Counted from the first letter of the stretch, positions 12,879-23,729 are shown. The stretch: 64,000 nucleotides of DNA from Chrysogorgia sp. JL179-B06 (GCA_035772405.1 JAYKKM010000224.1:4049501-4113500), one strand, 5' to 3'. Notes: generated by a model from the letters alone, not told the origin. A program made the numbers and translations.

Positions 12879-13382
12879 ATGGAACAAATAGACTTAAATC
12901 ATTATCAGGCGGCCGAAGCCAAATATTATACATCGTTCGATGTTGTTTGCCTCCGTGTTATTAACCTGACTCGAAAAGTAGTTATTGTAAATGCGTTATT
13001 GATGTGTAATGATGTTTCGTTGAACCCTGGTCCAGCGAATACCTGCCCAAGTTGTGTTATAGTGATCAGGAGAAACCAACCACGAATGCAGTGTACGCAA
13101 TGCCATCAAGACTTCCATATTAAATGCCTGGGCTCGGAATTTGAATCGATGCAGTTATGTTACCTATGTGCTATTTCTGTGGTTCGCCTAATATAGTTGA
13201 TGACAAGTGCTTTTTACCGGAACCATTGAGGGATATTACAAAAGTCCGAGGTCTAAAAATTGTCCATCAGAATATAAGGGGACTATAGTTGGAAAGATTG
13301 ACGAGTTACGCCTTATGAATGCTGAATTGAAATGTGGACTTCACATAATAACATTGTCTGAAACTTGGCTTCATGAAGGTAT
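12879..13382 (+). pseudogene. CR1-like non-LTR retrotransposon, 5' part: 2A-like peptide, PHD-like finger, endonuclease start
   Basis: The frame from 12879 has a hydrophobic stretch followed at residues 44-52 by 'NDVSLNPGP' (13008-13034), close to the 2A ribosome-skipping consensus D-x-E-x-N-P-G-P but with Ser for Glu. A Cys/His finger of PHD type follows: 'CPSC', 'MQCTQCHQDFHIKCLG', 'CYLC'. After a stop near 13196 another frame reads 'EPLRDITKVRGLKIVHQNIR', the beginning of an AP-type endonuclease, then 'KIDELRLMNAELKCG' and 'IITLSETWLHEG' up to 13380. The endonuclease resumes at 15582 after an insertion. 2A-like peptides near the N terminus are known in some animal non-LTR elements. The element is broken by stops and by the insertion. 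Confidence 0.8.
13008..13034 (+). other. 2A-like ribosome-skipping motif in a retrotransposon ORF
   Basis: Encodes NDVSLNPGP. The NPGP core and the Asp are kept; the Glu of the consensus is Ser. It lies upstream of a PHD-like finger, so cleavage would release an N-terminal peptide of about 51 residues. Activity with the E-to-S change is not known to me. Confidence 0.6.
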
Positions 13383-15581
13383 TAGTTGGGTCAATTATGG
13401 ATTTGATCGTGACAGATTGAGTAAAAGCATGAAACTTGGCAGAATGATTGTTTTGCATATATGTAGCAATTATAGAAGGGGTGCCACAAAAAATCAATTC
13501 AGGTGGGGTTACAGGAAGCGTTTAAAAAATTAGGGGGTCGCGTGGGGGATATACCGGAGATTTACCCTTAGATTTCTTCTATTTTATGTATTAAAAAATG
13601 CTGCTGATGCTAAATGTAATAATGTCAAATACAATATAGATTATTCATGAAATAAACATTTATTTCCGTATAAAATATGGCGTGGGGGAGCCAGGGGGGA
13701 GGGGTGTGAGTTGACGGCAGGTATACATCGTTATTTGATTACCAACGTTATTTGATTACCAACAATAAAAATCCGCTTTCCTAACAACGAGAATTATTCA
13801 AGCAGCCACTGGAACATGTACCCAGCTCAGTACACTTCAAACTTGCTTTTCTACGAGTTGCCATCCAAACATTTATGGGGGAGGGACGACTTGTTGGCAT
13901 TCGAGACTTGTCCATATGGATGCTTGATACAGAGCACGGTTTGAGTGAAGAAGAAGAGCATCCTAGTTAGAAATAGCACAACAGTTATTAGACTGTATTG
14001 TAACTATATATGGACACTTAAGATTGCCTAAAATAACGTACTTGTGTAGGGGGATCTTTTCCAGTGTTCTGTGCTTCTTTGTAAATAGTTCCCTGCGCGC
14101 AATATTGACATAGTCTGTGTTGCTTGACTTGTCATACATAACTACTGTAAATCTCTCAAAAGCCCGAACGTTGGCGAAAAACATGCAATCAAGAGGGACA
14201 AAAGGATTTTCATAAACATTTAGGAATGCCTCTGTTGCGTCCTGGTGTGAGTTCCAAGCATCCCACACAGACTTCTTGCCAATCCCATAGAAAGCAGATG
14301 TGGTGTCACATCCAGTAAATGCATGAAGAAATGGAAGGGCACAGGAGTTACGTTCACGTTCAATACAACTTGCTCTCCTTTGGACAAAACAAACAAAACA
14401 TGTATAGTATAACTTTAACAATTACTGACACAGGAAATACCTAAATCAATCCATAAATCACACCCACCTGATGTTATAACAACTTGTTTGTTGTCTGGCC
14501 AAGAAAACTTCTGTACACTTTCTGTCAGGAAACTGAAGAGTTCCTTCTTATTAAGGGAGTCTTGCAAGAAAGCCGACCAATTCTTTGGTATCTTAGCATT
14601 TCCTGAAACTTTTCTTCGGATACCTGCACCCCTTCTTTCTCTCGTTGCTTCTTTCAAACTTGTTTGTCGATACTGATCCCATACAATATCGATTATTGAC
14701 GTGTTGACCAACGTTCTTTCAAAATAAGGACAGAACACCTTGTTTGCATATTCATCAAAGGTTTCCACGAACGAAACTGACAAGGAATGCACTATTGCTG
14801 CTCCATCAAACACTTTGGTGTCATATGAAGATGGCTCTTAGCTTCATGAGCAGGATGACCTTTATGTAGACAAGTTAGGAGATCACTAGACTTCTTGCCA
14901 AAGCGCAAATTTCCAAATTCTGATAACGCTGGTCTCATGCTTAAATAATTCTGCAAGGTCTCCCTCTCGTTGCTGGCTTGCTATGTACAGGTATAAGCGA
15001 CTGAATAAAGATCTGTCACTTTCAGGGATGACAGTTTCAGGGATGCTTTTGCAATGTCCTTTGGCTTCTGGCGCTTGAACAAAGCCAAATAATTCTTTGG
15101 AATGGTATCATGAATTGAAGCAGATCTCTCTTCGATGACTTCCTTAACGTACAGTACTTTTTGTACTTTTATTTTATTTTAGCACAAATATACAAGAAAG
15201 ATGTCCATTTTTATTTATTTTTTATACATTTTACAGAAAATGTTTTTAACTTCCCCCTAAAGAGCCCCAATAACACCTCTACATTTGGGAATCCTACTTG
15301 ATTTGCCTTTTGTAGTGATTGATAACATTTAAGCCTGACTTTGTGTACAACTTAATCATTTTTAACTAATCATTTAGCAATTAAATATTTTTTTACAAAA
15401 ATAAGTCAAATTACTAACCCTCCCCTGCTAAAATGTCCAAAAGTGACCCCCCTTGAAGAATTTCACTTGGCACCCCTTCTAAAATGATTGCCCACATCAA
15501 AAGCTATCTCTCTGCCAAATTTCATGCTTTTACTCCCTCTGTCACGATTTCACCTATTTTTGGACATAATTGACCCAACTA
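13383..15581. mobile_element. 2.2 kb TIR element inserted in the CR1-like endonuclease domain
   Basis: The ends are exact inverted copies at the tips ('tagttgggtcaattatg' at 13383; 'cataattgacccaacta' ending at 15581). The similarity runs on for about 100 bp per side, including 'gtaaaagcatgaa' and 'agaaggggtgcca' in the left arm and their complements in the right. The host retrotransposon frame is uninterrupted once the segment and one copy of 'tat' are removed: 'ETWLHEG' joins 'IADAELDILGYQ'. This gives a 3-bp target duplication (13380-13382 and 15582-15584). Most of its length on the minus strand is a decayed PIN/FEN-like nuclease gene. No transposase is visible, so it may be non-autonomous. 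Confidence 0.85.
13963..15165 (-). pseudogene. Predicted PIN/FEN-like nuclease gene carried by the TIR element
   Basis: Minus-strand reading, with frame changes. From 15165: 'IHDTIPKNYLALFK', then 'SLKLSSLKVTDL' and 'IASQQREGDLAELFKHET' (consistent with 'LFSRLY' before it). Near 14935: 'LSEFGNLRFGKKSSDLLTCL'. From 14813: 'FDGAAIVHSL', 'IIDIVWDQYRQTSLKEATRE', 'RRKVSGNAKIPKNWSAFL', 'KKELFSFLTESVQ'. From 14350: 'LPFLHAFTGCDTTSAFYGIG' followed by 'KKSVWDAW'. The last motif resembles the Asp-bearing metal site and GIG(K/P)K..A loop of XPG/FEN1 nucleases (established family feature). The link to a PIN-like fold is my inference. An intron-like gap may occur near 14415-14421. Frameshifts near 14813 and 14960 indicate decay. 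A second copy of the family lies at 11290-12170. Confidence 0.6.
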
Positions 15582-16280
15582 TATTGCGGATGCTGAGCTT
15601 GACATCCTTGGCTATCAACTGTTCAGACAGGATAGGGGAGCAAAAGGTGGCGGGGTAGCTGTCTATGTAAAGAAAGAAATATCCGTTATACGAAGATATG
15701 ACCTTGAAATTGTTAAGGTCGAAGGGTTATGGCTGAAATTTTGGTATTCAAATCACGCAGCTTTTTAATTGGGACGTATTACAGGCCGCCGAATTCATCT
15801 TCTTATCATGACAACGAATTCATATTTAAACTTGAAGGCATTTTGGAAATTGCAACGGCTCAGGGTGAATAAGTGTGATCATGGGTGATCTGAATTGTGA
15901 TCTATCTGCCAAGCGAAATATTCCATCTGAATGTAAACAACTACGAGCTCTCTTTAAAACTTTTAGTTTCATCCAACTTATTACACAGCCAACTCGCATC
16001 ACTCATGTTTCCCAAACATTGCTAGCAATAATTCTAGACATTATAGCTACTACATGTACCTGTCCTCAGAATGTAAGTTCTTCTGGGGTGGTAAGTGTCA
16101 GCCTAAGCGATCATGACATGGTTTTCTGTATTCGTAAACTGAATTGGAGGAAGCGCCACCACAGCTCAAAGTTGTGAGAAACTATGCAAATTATGACCCG
16201 AAAATATTTTCTCAGGATTTGAAAAATGTAAATTGGGACACAATAATTCCCAAAGGACCATCGATGAACAACAACTTGAC
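15582..16280 (+). pseudogene. CR1-like non-LTR retrotransposon endonuclease domain, continuation
   Basis: The frame resumes with 'IADAELDILGYQLFRQDRGA' and 'KGGGVAVYVKKEISVIRR'. A second frame gives 'SFLIGTYYRPPNSSSYHD', and from 15875 come the catalytic motifs 'MGDLNCDL' and 'SLSDHDMVF'. Past the 16177 stop, 'NYANYDPKIFSQDLKNVNWD' continues in another frame, matching the usual linker before the RT. Similarity stops near 16280, so the RT domain is missing. With 12879-13382 this is the 5' half of one element, split by the 13383-15581 insertion. Confidence 0.85.
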
Positions 16281-18840
16281 CCGTATTGCGTTTTTGACCT
16301 ACAGGTACTAGGCAGAGTAACTTACTTCATTTGCCTGGTGTGAGATCTAAAGCTGCCAAGAGATCATTTTATTATCATGGATGTGTAGTTTTTAATCGTT
16401 CTATGATAGCTAATAAGTAACTTCTTTCCTTGTATTATAGTGTTTTAGTATTTTTAATATTTTAATATGATATTATTTGTTAGTTATCTTTTAAACTATT
16501 ATAGGGCTTTTTAGTTACACGTTGTAATAACTGAATGGATTACCCTATTTAAATAAAAGTATTCATCATGGCATTCAGAGCCTTAGAAAATTAAAAAAAT
16601 GTTCGGAGAGCTCGCACCTTCTGGCCTATACCCACTTATTAAATGCTTCCTACGTGCCTGTTGATCCAAACCAGACAGAATATCTGAAAATACCAGGTCT
16701 AAACAATGATCCCTACTGTATACCTGACTGCATCCTTTGTAAAATTATCTATTTTTTCTGAAACTGGACCTAGCACTTTAAATGATATTTACCCTCAGAT
16801 GCTACTACTGTAGATCACTAACATTTGCTAACCTTACTCGCATGATCATATCAGATTCTTCTAAACTTACTAAACTCCATTACAGATACATTATGAGTAT
16901 TTTTAACACCATTCTCTTGACAGAACATACACATTTCCAATCTATAGATTGTTCACGACAACTACGTCCAGAACGTGGTTCTATACTTGTTGATCAGATG
17001 TAGTTGACGAGTAGCGGTTGCATGTCTCTTAATTCCTGAGTCTGTTTAGTTTACCTTGAACGGAGGTCTCGGCCATAATTTCCACAGAACAGACAACTAT
17101 TGAATTTCGATTCTTCGTCGTTGTCTTTTCAAAACAGCCACTGGAAGGATATTCTCGGTCTCCTTTTTATGTTTTATGTTATTTTATGTAATGTTATGTA
17201 TGTTTAAATGTTATGTCAGACAATAAGACTTCTATAATTCATGAAAACAAAAATCTCGATTTCGAGATCAAAGCAATGTAAATACAGAATACGAAAAACT
17301 ATTTAAAATTGTTAAAATAAATCTTTAAAGTATATTACTGTATCAATATGAAGTTAGTGTGAGGTTAATATGCTAATCTCGTTCCTTTTGCTTGGTATGT
17401 TCGCTATTCAGTCGTTTCTAAGGAAGTGACATCAATGTGCATGTTTGTATTGCTAAGCACGCTCTTATTGGTTAAAGGTTTTATGTCAGCCAATCAAAAT
17501 TAAGTCAAGTGTACGTTAGCAACACAAGAGGAAACCCACTCGGAAGATTTCATCGGTTCGATTGCCGCTCAGAGGCCGTAGAAAATCGTCAAATTTCTAC
17601 ATTAAAACTTAAAATCTCGCGTGGTAACCCCTCTAAATAGTTTGATTATAGTCTATACTAAGTATCTGTGGTGGTTACCAGCTTCTAACAAAAAATTCCA
17701 TCAAACGTTTTTACAAGCACTTTTCCCGATGTTGGCCGGCCGACTATAGCAGCTTTCATATTTATTCTAAATAAACAACTTATATTGACCTCGCTTGTTC
17801 GGTCTGAGATATGGGACCTCGGTTAAAAAACCTCAATCCGATATTTCACAGTTCACAGACCTCACGCTCGGTCAATAAGCAGTTATTATTTCCTTACACG
17901 TGAACCCCATTGAGAACGCCGTCAAAACTTCGTTTTCTATCATATCGCACAGTATATAACACTAATAGAAATGCGTACCCCAATAACCCTTTGCCTTAAC
18001 CACTCTTGTAGGATTTCCCCATCTATGGTCCGCAAACCTCGCACGCCGTGTATTTGTGGTCACAAATGGCAAAATGCCGTTTCGTCGTAGATTTTGAACG
18101 TTATCTCGATCAATATTTAACCAATTTCAATTCAGAAAACATATTTGGAATTACTGAATTTAAATACATAACATACGTGTCTATTATATCATGCAAATGT
18201 CCATACCCTTCGTAAAAATCACGAATCGCCATTGACTGCTACGCTTAATTGTCTGCGAAGTCCCAAATATTGTCCGATTCAAACGATTAAGCAACACGAC
18301 TTTTTACTTCCTTATACGTAGTTGGCCCTACTATTTTATGTATATCCCTCGCGAGCAAGGTCGCGAAGCCATCGTGATAATCTCGTCGGTTTTTGTTTGC
18401 TTTCGTCTTGAGGCCTTCTTAGTATTCCCAAAGTAATAGGGAATACTAATGACTAACTTAGATTACCATTCCCTAGGTATTAGGGAATGGTAATCTGTAA
18501 ATATGAGAAATAGAGCACTGTAATTCTGAACGCTGACTGGCCAAGTGTCTTTGAGCATTTCCTAATTACTTTGGTGTCATTTGGTAAGAATAATTGAGAT
18601 TAAGATATTTGGAGTAATAATATCCACTTGAAACCTATAAGACTAATTAATTGAGAAATGAATGTAATAGAAGGTGCTAACAGGCCCGGAGATCCTACGA
18701 AGGTGCTACGAGTTTCAGTCGGCAGAAGTTATATTTTAGTCGGCAGAAGTTATATTTTAGACGTGTTCGATTTAACACGGACAAGTAGAATCATTAACTT
18801 TTAGCACATATCAGTTTAAATTAATCAAACTATCAAGTTT
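16280..18840. other. No gene recognised
   Basis: Mostly AT-rich without domains. A short open stretch near 16620-16750 reads 'NASYVPVDPNQTEYLKIPG' and '.CIPDCILC', which looks protein-like but I cannot assign it. Two compact palindromes lie at 18419-18496. A 22-bp unit 'cggcagaagttatattttag' is duplicated at about 18720-18763. Confidence 0.4.
18419..18496. repeat. Two adjacent near-perfect short palindromes
   Basis: 'ttagtattccc' ... 'gggaatactaa' (about 18419-18442) is followed by 'agattaccattccct' ... 'agggaatggtaatct' (about 18460-18495). Each has a loop of about 10 bases or less. The shared 'attccc' core suggests a related origin. Confidence 0.7.
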
Positions 18841-19047
18841 AAGACTCACAAATCTAATGTTGAGCGAGGGTGATAATCCCACCGGGGCAGGGATCCATTG
18901 CTCACGAATAGTTTGTATGTATATATACTTAAAAGAAGTGTTCCTTCCTTTTTAAAAGAAGTGTTCCTTGCTGATATTTGTAAATTATTTCGAACTACCT
19001 TTTCGCCAAAGCTGGCTTTCTGATAGACTATATAATAATATATATAA

Positions 19048-19126
<79 letters not shown>
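19048..19126. repeat. (TA)n microsatellite
   Basis: Alternating TA with one break near 19081. It flanks a tRNA-like sequence at 19140-19226. The tyrosine-isoleucine open frames here are repeat translations. Confidence 0.95.
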
Positions 19127-19127
<1 letters not shown>

Positions 19128-19137
19128 CAAATACATA

Positions 19138-19372
19138 TATGGAAAAAGTGACTGCCCCAACCGGGAATCGAGCCCTGGTCTCCGAATCAACGTTTCGGCG
19201 CTCTGACCTTTGAGCTAATGAGACACGCGGTCAGAACAGTCAGTGATTTTCCATATACATATTAAATTCGCCGCTTTCACTTAACACCAACAGGCAGACA
19301 TCGCATCTAACCTTCGGAGACCAGGGTTCGATTCCCGGTTGGGGCAGTCACTTTTTCCATGAGAGGATTTAA
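19138..19372. repeat. Inverted pair of tRNA-like sequences next to TA tracts
   Basis: On the minus strand, 19226-19140 reads like a tRNA: 'tctcattagctcaaaggtca' (A box), a variable middle, then 'ctcgattcccggttggggca' (T arm and acceptor). On the plus strand, 19310-19350 repeats the 3' half: 'ggagaccagggttcgattcc' then 'cggttggggcagtcactttt'. 'ttgtcaaatacatatat' follows in both flanks in the same orientation. This looks like a tRNA-derived SINE copy plus an inverted partial copy rather than working tRNA genes. Confidence 0.6.
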
Positions 19373-19381
19373 TATTGTCAA

Positions 19382-19514
<133 letters not shown>

Positions 19515-19579
19515 CAGTGAATCTTCTTCCACCAAAGTTAAAAAACATGTAAAAATTGATCAAGATAACTTTTTAAAAA

Positions 19580-19622
19580 CTTTAATCTACGTTTCGGGGC
19601 TCTGCCCCTTTGTCAAGATACA
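19580..19622 (-). ncRNA. Degenerate hammerhead-like sequence at the 3' side of a Penelope-like element
   Basis: Minus strand: 'cttgacaaaggggcagagcc' then 'ccgaaacgtagattaaag'. A strong stem (ggggc-aga-gcccc) precedes 'GAAAC-GTA', as in the very short stem-III hammerheads reported in Penelope-like elements. The invariant 'CTGATGA' strand is replaced by 'CTTGACAA', so self-cleavage is unlikely. Its position just after the GIY-YIG domain of a minus-strand Penelope element fits. Confidence 0.35.
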
Positions 19623-19708
19623 CGAGTTTACAGAGAGTTCGAGCATTATATAACATAAAAAAAGTAATTACAAAGTCAAATCAAGTAAAATACCTAATAT
19701 TCAGTCGC

Positions 19709-20113
19709 CTATAGGGACAAATGAATTAAGTTTATAAGCCCAGAAAGGTTCTCTTCTGGTTGGTTCGCTAACATATCCGTTTTGTCAATTATTATCACTG
19801 TCATATCATTAACTCCTTCATGTCCATCGCTAAAGAAATGCGAGTATAAATGTTCCCCAGGAATTCCCCTCTGACCTTTACCATACCTCGTTGCACTACT
19901 TTTATGGTTATTAAATCGCTGCCTGAATGACGTTATTGTATTTCCTACATATACTTTACAGCATTTTTTACAAATAATTAGATGAATAACTCCTTTAGAA
20001 TCACAATCAAATGTAAAGTTGATCACAGAAGAACGATCTTCGCCGTCAAACGTACATCCTTCTTTCACAAATGGCCATATGGAATGCCCTGTTTCACATG
20101 CCTCGGATGACAC
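19709..20113 (-). pseudogene. Penelope-like element GIY-YIG endonuclease domain
   Basis: 134-aa minus-strand frame with 'VIHLIICKKCCKVYVGNTIT' followed by 'SFRQRFNNHKS': the [L/Y]LI.C..C...YVG.T..lr.R...H pattern of Penelope-type GIY-YIG endonucleases, including the Cys pair typical of the group. Further on, 'GEHLYSHFFSDGHEGVNDM' and 'VIIIDKT' fit the C-terminal half. The RT segment of the same element lies upstream at 20514-20900. Stops between them indicate decay. Confidence 0.85.
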
Positions 20114-20319
20114 GACCTATTATCTAAATACTGATGGGTATATCCGTGGGTTTGGAATATACATGATCAGTATAGATATCTTATTATCCCTAAGTTTAAT
20201 CATAACATTCAAATAGGAAATATTTTCATACGACCATTCCATGTATATTTTATCGTATCATGATATGAATTTACATAATTTAAAAATTCCAAAAGGGTTC
20301 ATTACCATGTAACCAATTT

Positions 20320-20900
20320 AAAAAGATGTCATCCAGGAAACGCAACCATATCCAAAGATTCAAGTGATATTCCCGGAACATCTTCCGCTCTAACTTGGAC
20401 ATAAACATATTAATTTTGCAGATGGAGCAAACTTAGTTCCTATCGCGGTTCCTAACTATTACCGGTAAAGTTTGTTGTTAATTTATTTTCCAAAATTAAT
20501 TTGGCTAATTCCACTAAATCTTTAGCTTAAACTCCTCAATTATTTCTTCCATATTCCTAAGACCTTCTTCATGAGGAATATGGGGATATAGACCAACTAC
20601 ATCCATAGTACATATAATAGCGTCATCTGGAATATCACCCAATTCCCTCAACTTACATAAAAAATCTGTAGTATCTTTAATAATATAGGGCAGAGTTTTT
20701 ACAATTGTTTGGAGATGAAAATCCACAAACTACGATATTCCTTCCGTAGGTGTACCACAGTTAGAAATAACAGGCCGACCAGGTAGAAGTACTGCCCCTC
20801 AAGTATTTGCGATTTTCTTCGATAATTTTGTTTTTCATTAAATTACTTAATGTTTCCTCAATTAATTAGATACCTCTTTAATAGGATTGTTTTCCACTAA
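20320..20900 (-). pseudogene. Penelope-like element reverse transcriptase fragment
   Basis: Minus-strand frames read 'GRPVISNCGTPTEGIS', then 'FVDFHLQTIVKTLPYIIKDT', 'ELGDIPDDAIICTMDVVGLY' with 'PHIPHEEGL' (RT motif A, Asp in 'TMDVVGLYP'). After a frame loss comes 'WLRFLDDIFLNW' near 20330-20355 (the catalytic DD). The order fits a Penelope RT followed by the GIY-YIG domain at 19709-20113. Frameshifts and stops disrupt it. A truncated inverted copy lies at 20935-21100. Confidence 0.82.
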
Positions 20901-20934
20901 CTCAAACTGCCGTCTCTCCTGACTGTCTATATGC

Positions 20935-21100
20935 TTCCTTACAATAATCATCAATTCCCCACACCATTGGGTGATATTCCAGATGGCGCTATTATATGTA
21001 CTATGGCCTGTATTTATTTTATTTATTTATTTAAGAATCTTTATACAATATGGTTGCGTTTCCTGGATGACATATTTTTAAGAACTGGAGTGTCGGGTTA
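20935..21100 (+). pseudogene. Inverted, truncated copy of the Penelope-like RT
   Basis: Plus strand: 'TPLGDIPDGAIICTM' (about 20960-21005) and, after an (attt)n-like insert, 'tatggttgcgtttcctggat' with 'gacatatttttaagaact' encoding the 'FLDDIF' catalytic box (about 21048-21080). These match two segments of the minus-strand RT with the intervening part deleted. Confidence 0.7.
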
Positions 21101-21119
21101 CCGTCACAGAGGAGAAAGT

Positions 21120-21600
21120 TCATCGTTGTTCAACCACTATTCATCAGCCAAGACTTGACCGGTTAGTTGTTGTTCAACCACTATTCATATTAAATATTAA
21201 GATATTTATTCATGTATTTTAGCTAATTATTCATTGTAAAATTTTCGCAATTCAGCTTATGCTGCGCGGAAGATTCTATTAAAAATATTATTAATTGTTG
21301 CTCAACCACTATTCATCGGCCAAGGCATGTCTGGATGATGAATATTAGTGGTTGAACAAAAATGCACCAGTCAAGTCTTGGCTCGTGAATAGTGGTTGGA
21401 CAACGATACCTAGTCAAGTCTTGGCTGATGAATAGTGGATGAACAACAATGAACTGGTCAAGCCTTGCTGATGAATTGTGATTGAACAATTAATTAACTG
21501 ATCAAGCCTTGGCTGATGAATTAGGGTTGAACCGCAATTCTGATCAAGCCTCGGCTGATGAATTGTGGTTGAACAACAATTAACTGATCAAGCCTTGGCA
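21120..21600. repeat. Tandem and inverted 43-bp repeats ('ttggctgatgaatagtggtt')
   Basis: Three plus-orientation copies of 'gttcaaccactattcatcag' lie at about 21127-21325, followed by about six tandem copies of the complement ('caagccttggctgatgaatt' then 'gtggttgaacaacaatt') to 21600. A further copy is at 22070 beyond the MITE at 21601-22055. Confidence 0.8.
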
Positions 21601-22055
21601 GGTACCTAACCTCAAATTTTTTTTAAATGATAATGATAAAGTAACTTCTTTTGACGATTTTCGTTTCTTCGCTTTCTTTTTGAGATATTTCAGTTTGTTT
21701 GATATGCAAATGTCCGGAATTTACGTCACACGTGCGTAATGAGTTATCATAGAATGTTATATATCTTTGCGTTCATCACATAAAAACACTAAAATGTGAA
21801 TAACATGTGTGCATGTTTCTCCGACAACACCAAACTTCTCGATTTTAAAGGATTTAGTTCGAGAATGAAAAATATACACACATTTCTCCAATAAGTCATT
21901 ATGTATGTGTGACGTAAATTCCGGACATTTGCATATCAAACAAATTGATATATCTCAAAAAGAAAGCGAAGAAACGAAAATCTTCAAAAGAAGTTACTTT
22001 ATCATTTTAAAAGTTCTTCCAAATAAGACAATAAAAAATGTTGAGGTTAGGGGCA
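21601..22055. mobile_element. MITE with TIRs of about 130 bp
   Basis: The left end (21601-21740: 'acctaacctcaa', 'gataaagtaacttcttttga', 'atatgcaaatgtccggaatt', 'tacgtcaca') is mirrored by the right end (21905-22055: 'tgtgacgtaaattccggaca', 'tttgcatatcaaacaaattg', 'ttgaggttagggg'). It appears to sit inside the 43-bp repeat array, with repeat copies on both sides. Confidence 0.8.
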
Positions 22056-22089
22056 CTTTAATTGAAAGTTCAACCACTATTCATCAGTG

Positions 22090-23700
22090 AAGGCATGTTG
22101 CGCAAACTCAGCTTTTACTTTTACTAAGACTGACTGTTTGTGTCTTTTACATTGTAGCATTTAGGTTATAAGCTAGTGTACTCAAAGTGGAAGTTGACTA
22201 TATATTATATTTCATGTTTTGCAGTTGTCCTTCTATCAATAGCACAAGGCCAGTGGAAAGAAAGTTATAGTAATTACTAAATAATGTTGATGGATTATTA
22301 TACCGCACATAATGAATGACCAATTCTTCAAAAGAGTTATTTGAATATTTACAAAGAATAATAGAGAATTAAAAAGACAATGTGTATATAATTTTTAAAA
22401 AGTTAGGTAAGATTAAACATTGAATATTATTGTAATACAGATACATGCATGAGTGTATGTAATAGTCAGCTGTCAACTTTGTCCTTATGGTTTATTTAGT
22501 AAGCCAGCTAACTAACAATGATTACTTTTGGATGACTTGGTTTGAGCGAAGCTTTACACCAAACCTGTTTGGTGGATCTCACAATTAAGCAATTATTGAT
22601 TATTTAACTTGTAGGTTGTTATCAGTATGTATATTTACTTGTGTGCTTGCACGCACTGATACATGTTTCGATGTTATAAAAAATATGCATTGCAGTGTGG
22701 TTGTTTGTCTGTGCTATTAAATACTATATTTTTAATTTCGTTGATAGTTTACAAAGTCATAATACTGAAGTCAGAAATAATTATGATGCTTGCACAGTGA
22801 AACTGTGAACGTTATTGCTGTTAATTTTGAAGCGAGAGAACGTTTCATAATAATTATGAAGCGCTTGTGTAATTTGAAATGGATGGATGGGTTTCTATTG
22901 CGATAATTTGGGGTTATCACTTGTCCGTCACTGCATGCGCGCGATCGTAAAACGCCATTAGTTTGCCTTGCTTCTTGTGGTTTAAAATGGCAACAAATAT
23001 CTCGCAACGTTAAACTTAACTTGAATAGGAATATACCTGAGTTGCCGAATCCGCCATGTTGTATTGGTTTCGAAAATTGTCCCACAGAGAAACCGCTGGA
23101 AAAGCCCGCGCTTCCGGGGAAAAGCCTTAGCAACCGACCACCGTGCGCCGAATAATTTATTAATTTCTCAGTACATAAACCATTTTTACGAAGGGTATGC
23201 ACGTTCTCGTAATATTATAGAGACGTATGTTATGTATTTGGACTCTGTGATTTCAAAACATTCACAATTGAAATCGAGTAAATATTAGCCGAGATACTGT
23301 TCAAAATCTACGTACGACGAACCGGCCTTGAATTTGGATTTGTTATCGACACACACGGTATGTGCACTGGGGACCATGGACGGGGAAAAGAAACTCTAGC
23401 TGTGGAGTGCGGGCTAGTGGTAGAAAAGGCGAGCGAGGGGATTATTGCGCATTCGTATTTCTAGTTTATATGTAAATGTGTCAACGAGAAAACACCAAAG
23501 ACATAATTTTTTTAAAACGTCATCATGTAACTTTCATTCCGTATTGAGAGTGTGTTATTCACGTAGGACTAATTATTCCATTTCGCCAGCTTACCAGGGT
23601 TATAATTTTAGTGGGCACCCAATGGAAAGACAACCTTTTTATAAGCTTCGATCGATAGGATGTACATGTACAAGCTTGTTCGTCAGTCGGTTGAAGTGAG
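22090..23700. other. No gene recognised
   Basis: No domain-bearing frame, tRNA or ordered repeat seen. Open frames at 22771-23202 (-) and 23064-23288 (+) overlap and lack recognisable motifs. Confidence 0.4.
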
Positions 23701-23729
23701 CTTACCCTGGTGAAATTCCTTGCAAGGAT

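Noticed and set aside
19140..19226. Functional tRNA gene, also at 31868-31943
   Set aside because: The A and B box and T arm are recognisable but the D and anticodon stems are imperfect. Each has an inverted partner and a SINE-like tail.
21120..21600. Repeated 'CTGATGA' as hammerhead ribozymes
   Set aside because: The box occurs in each 43-bp unit ('ggctgatgaattgtggttga'), but the required GAAA strand and cleavage triplet are missing.
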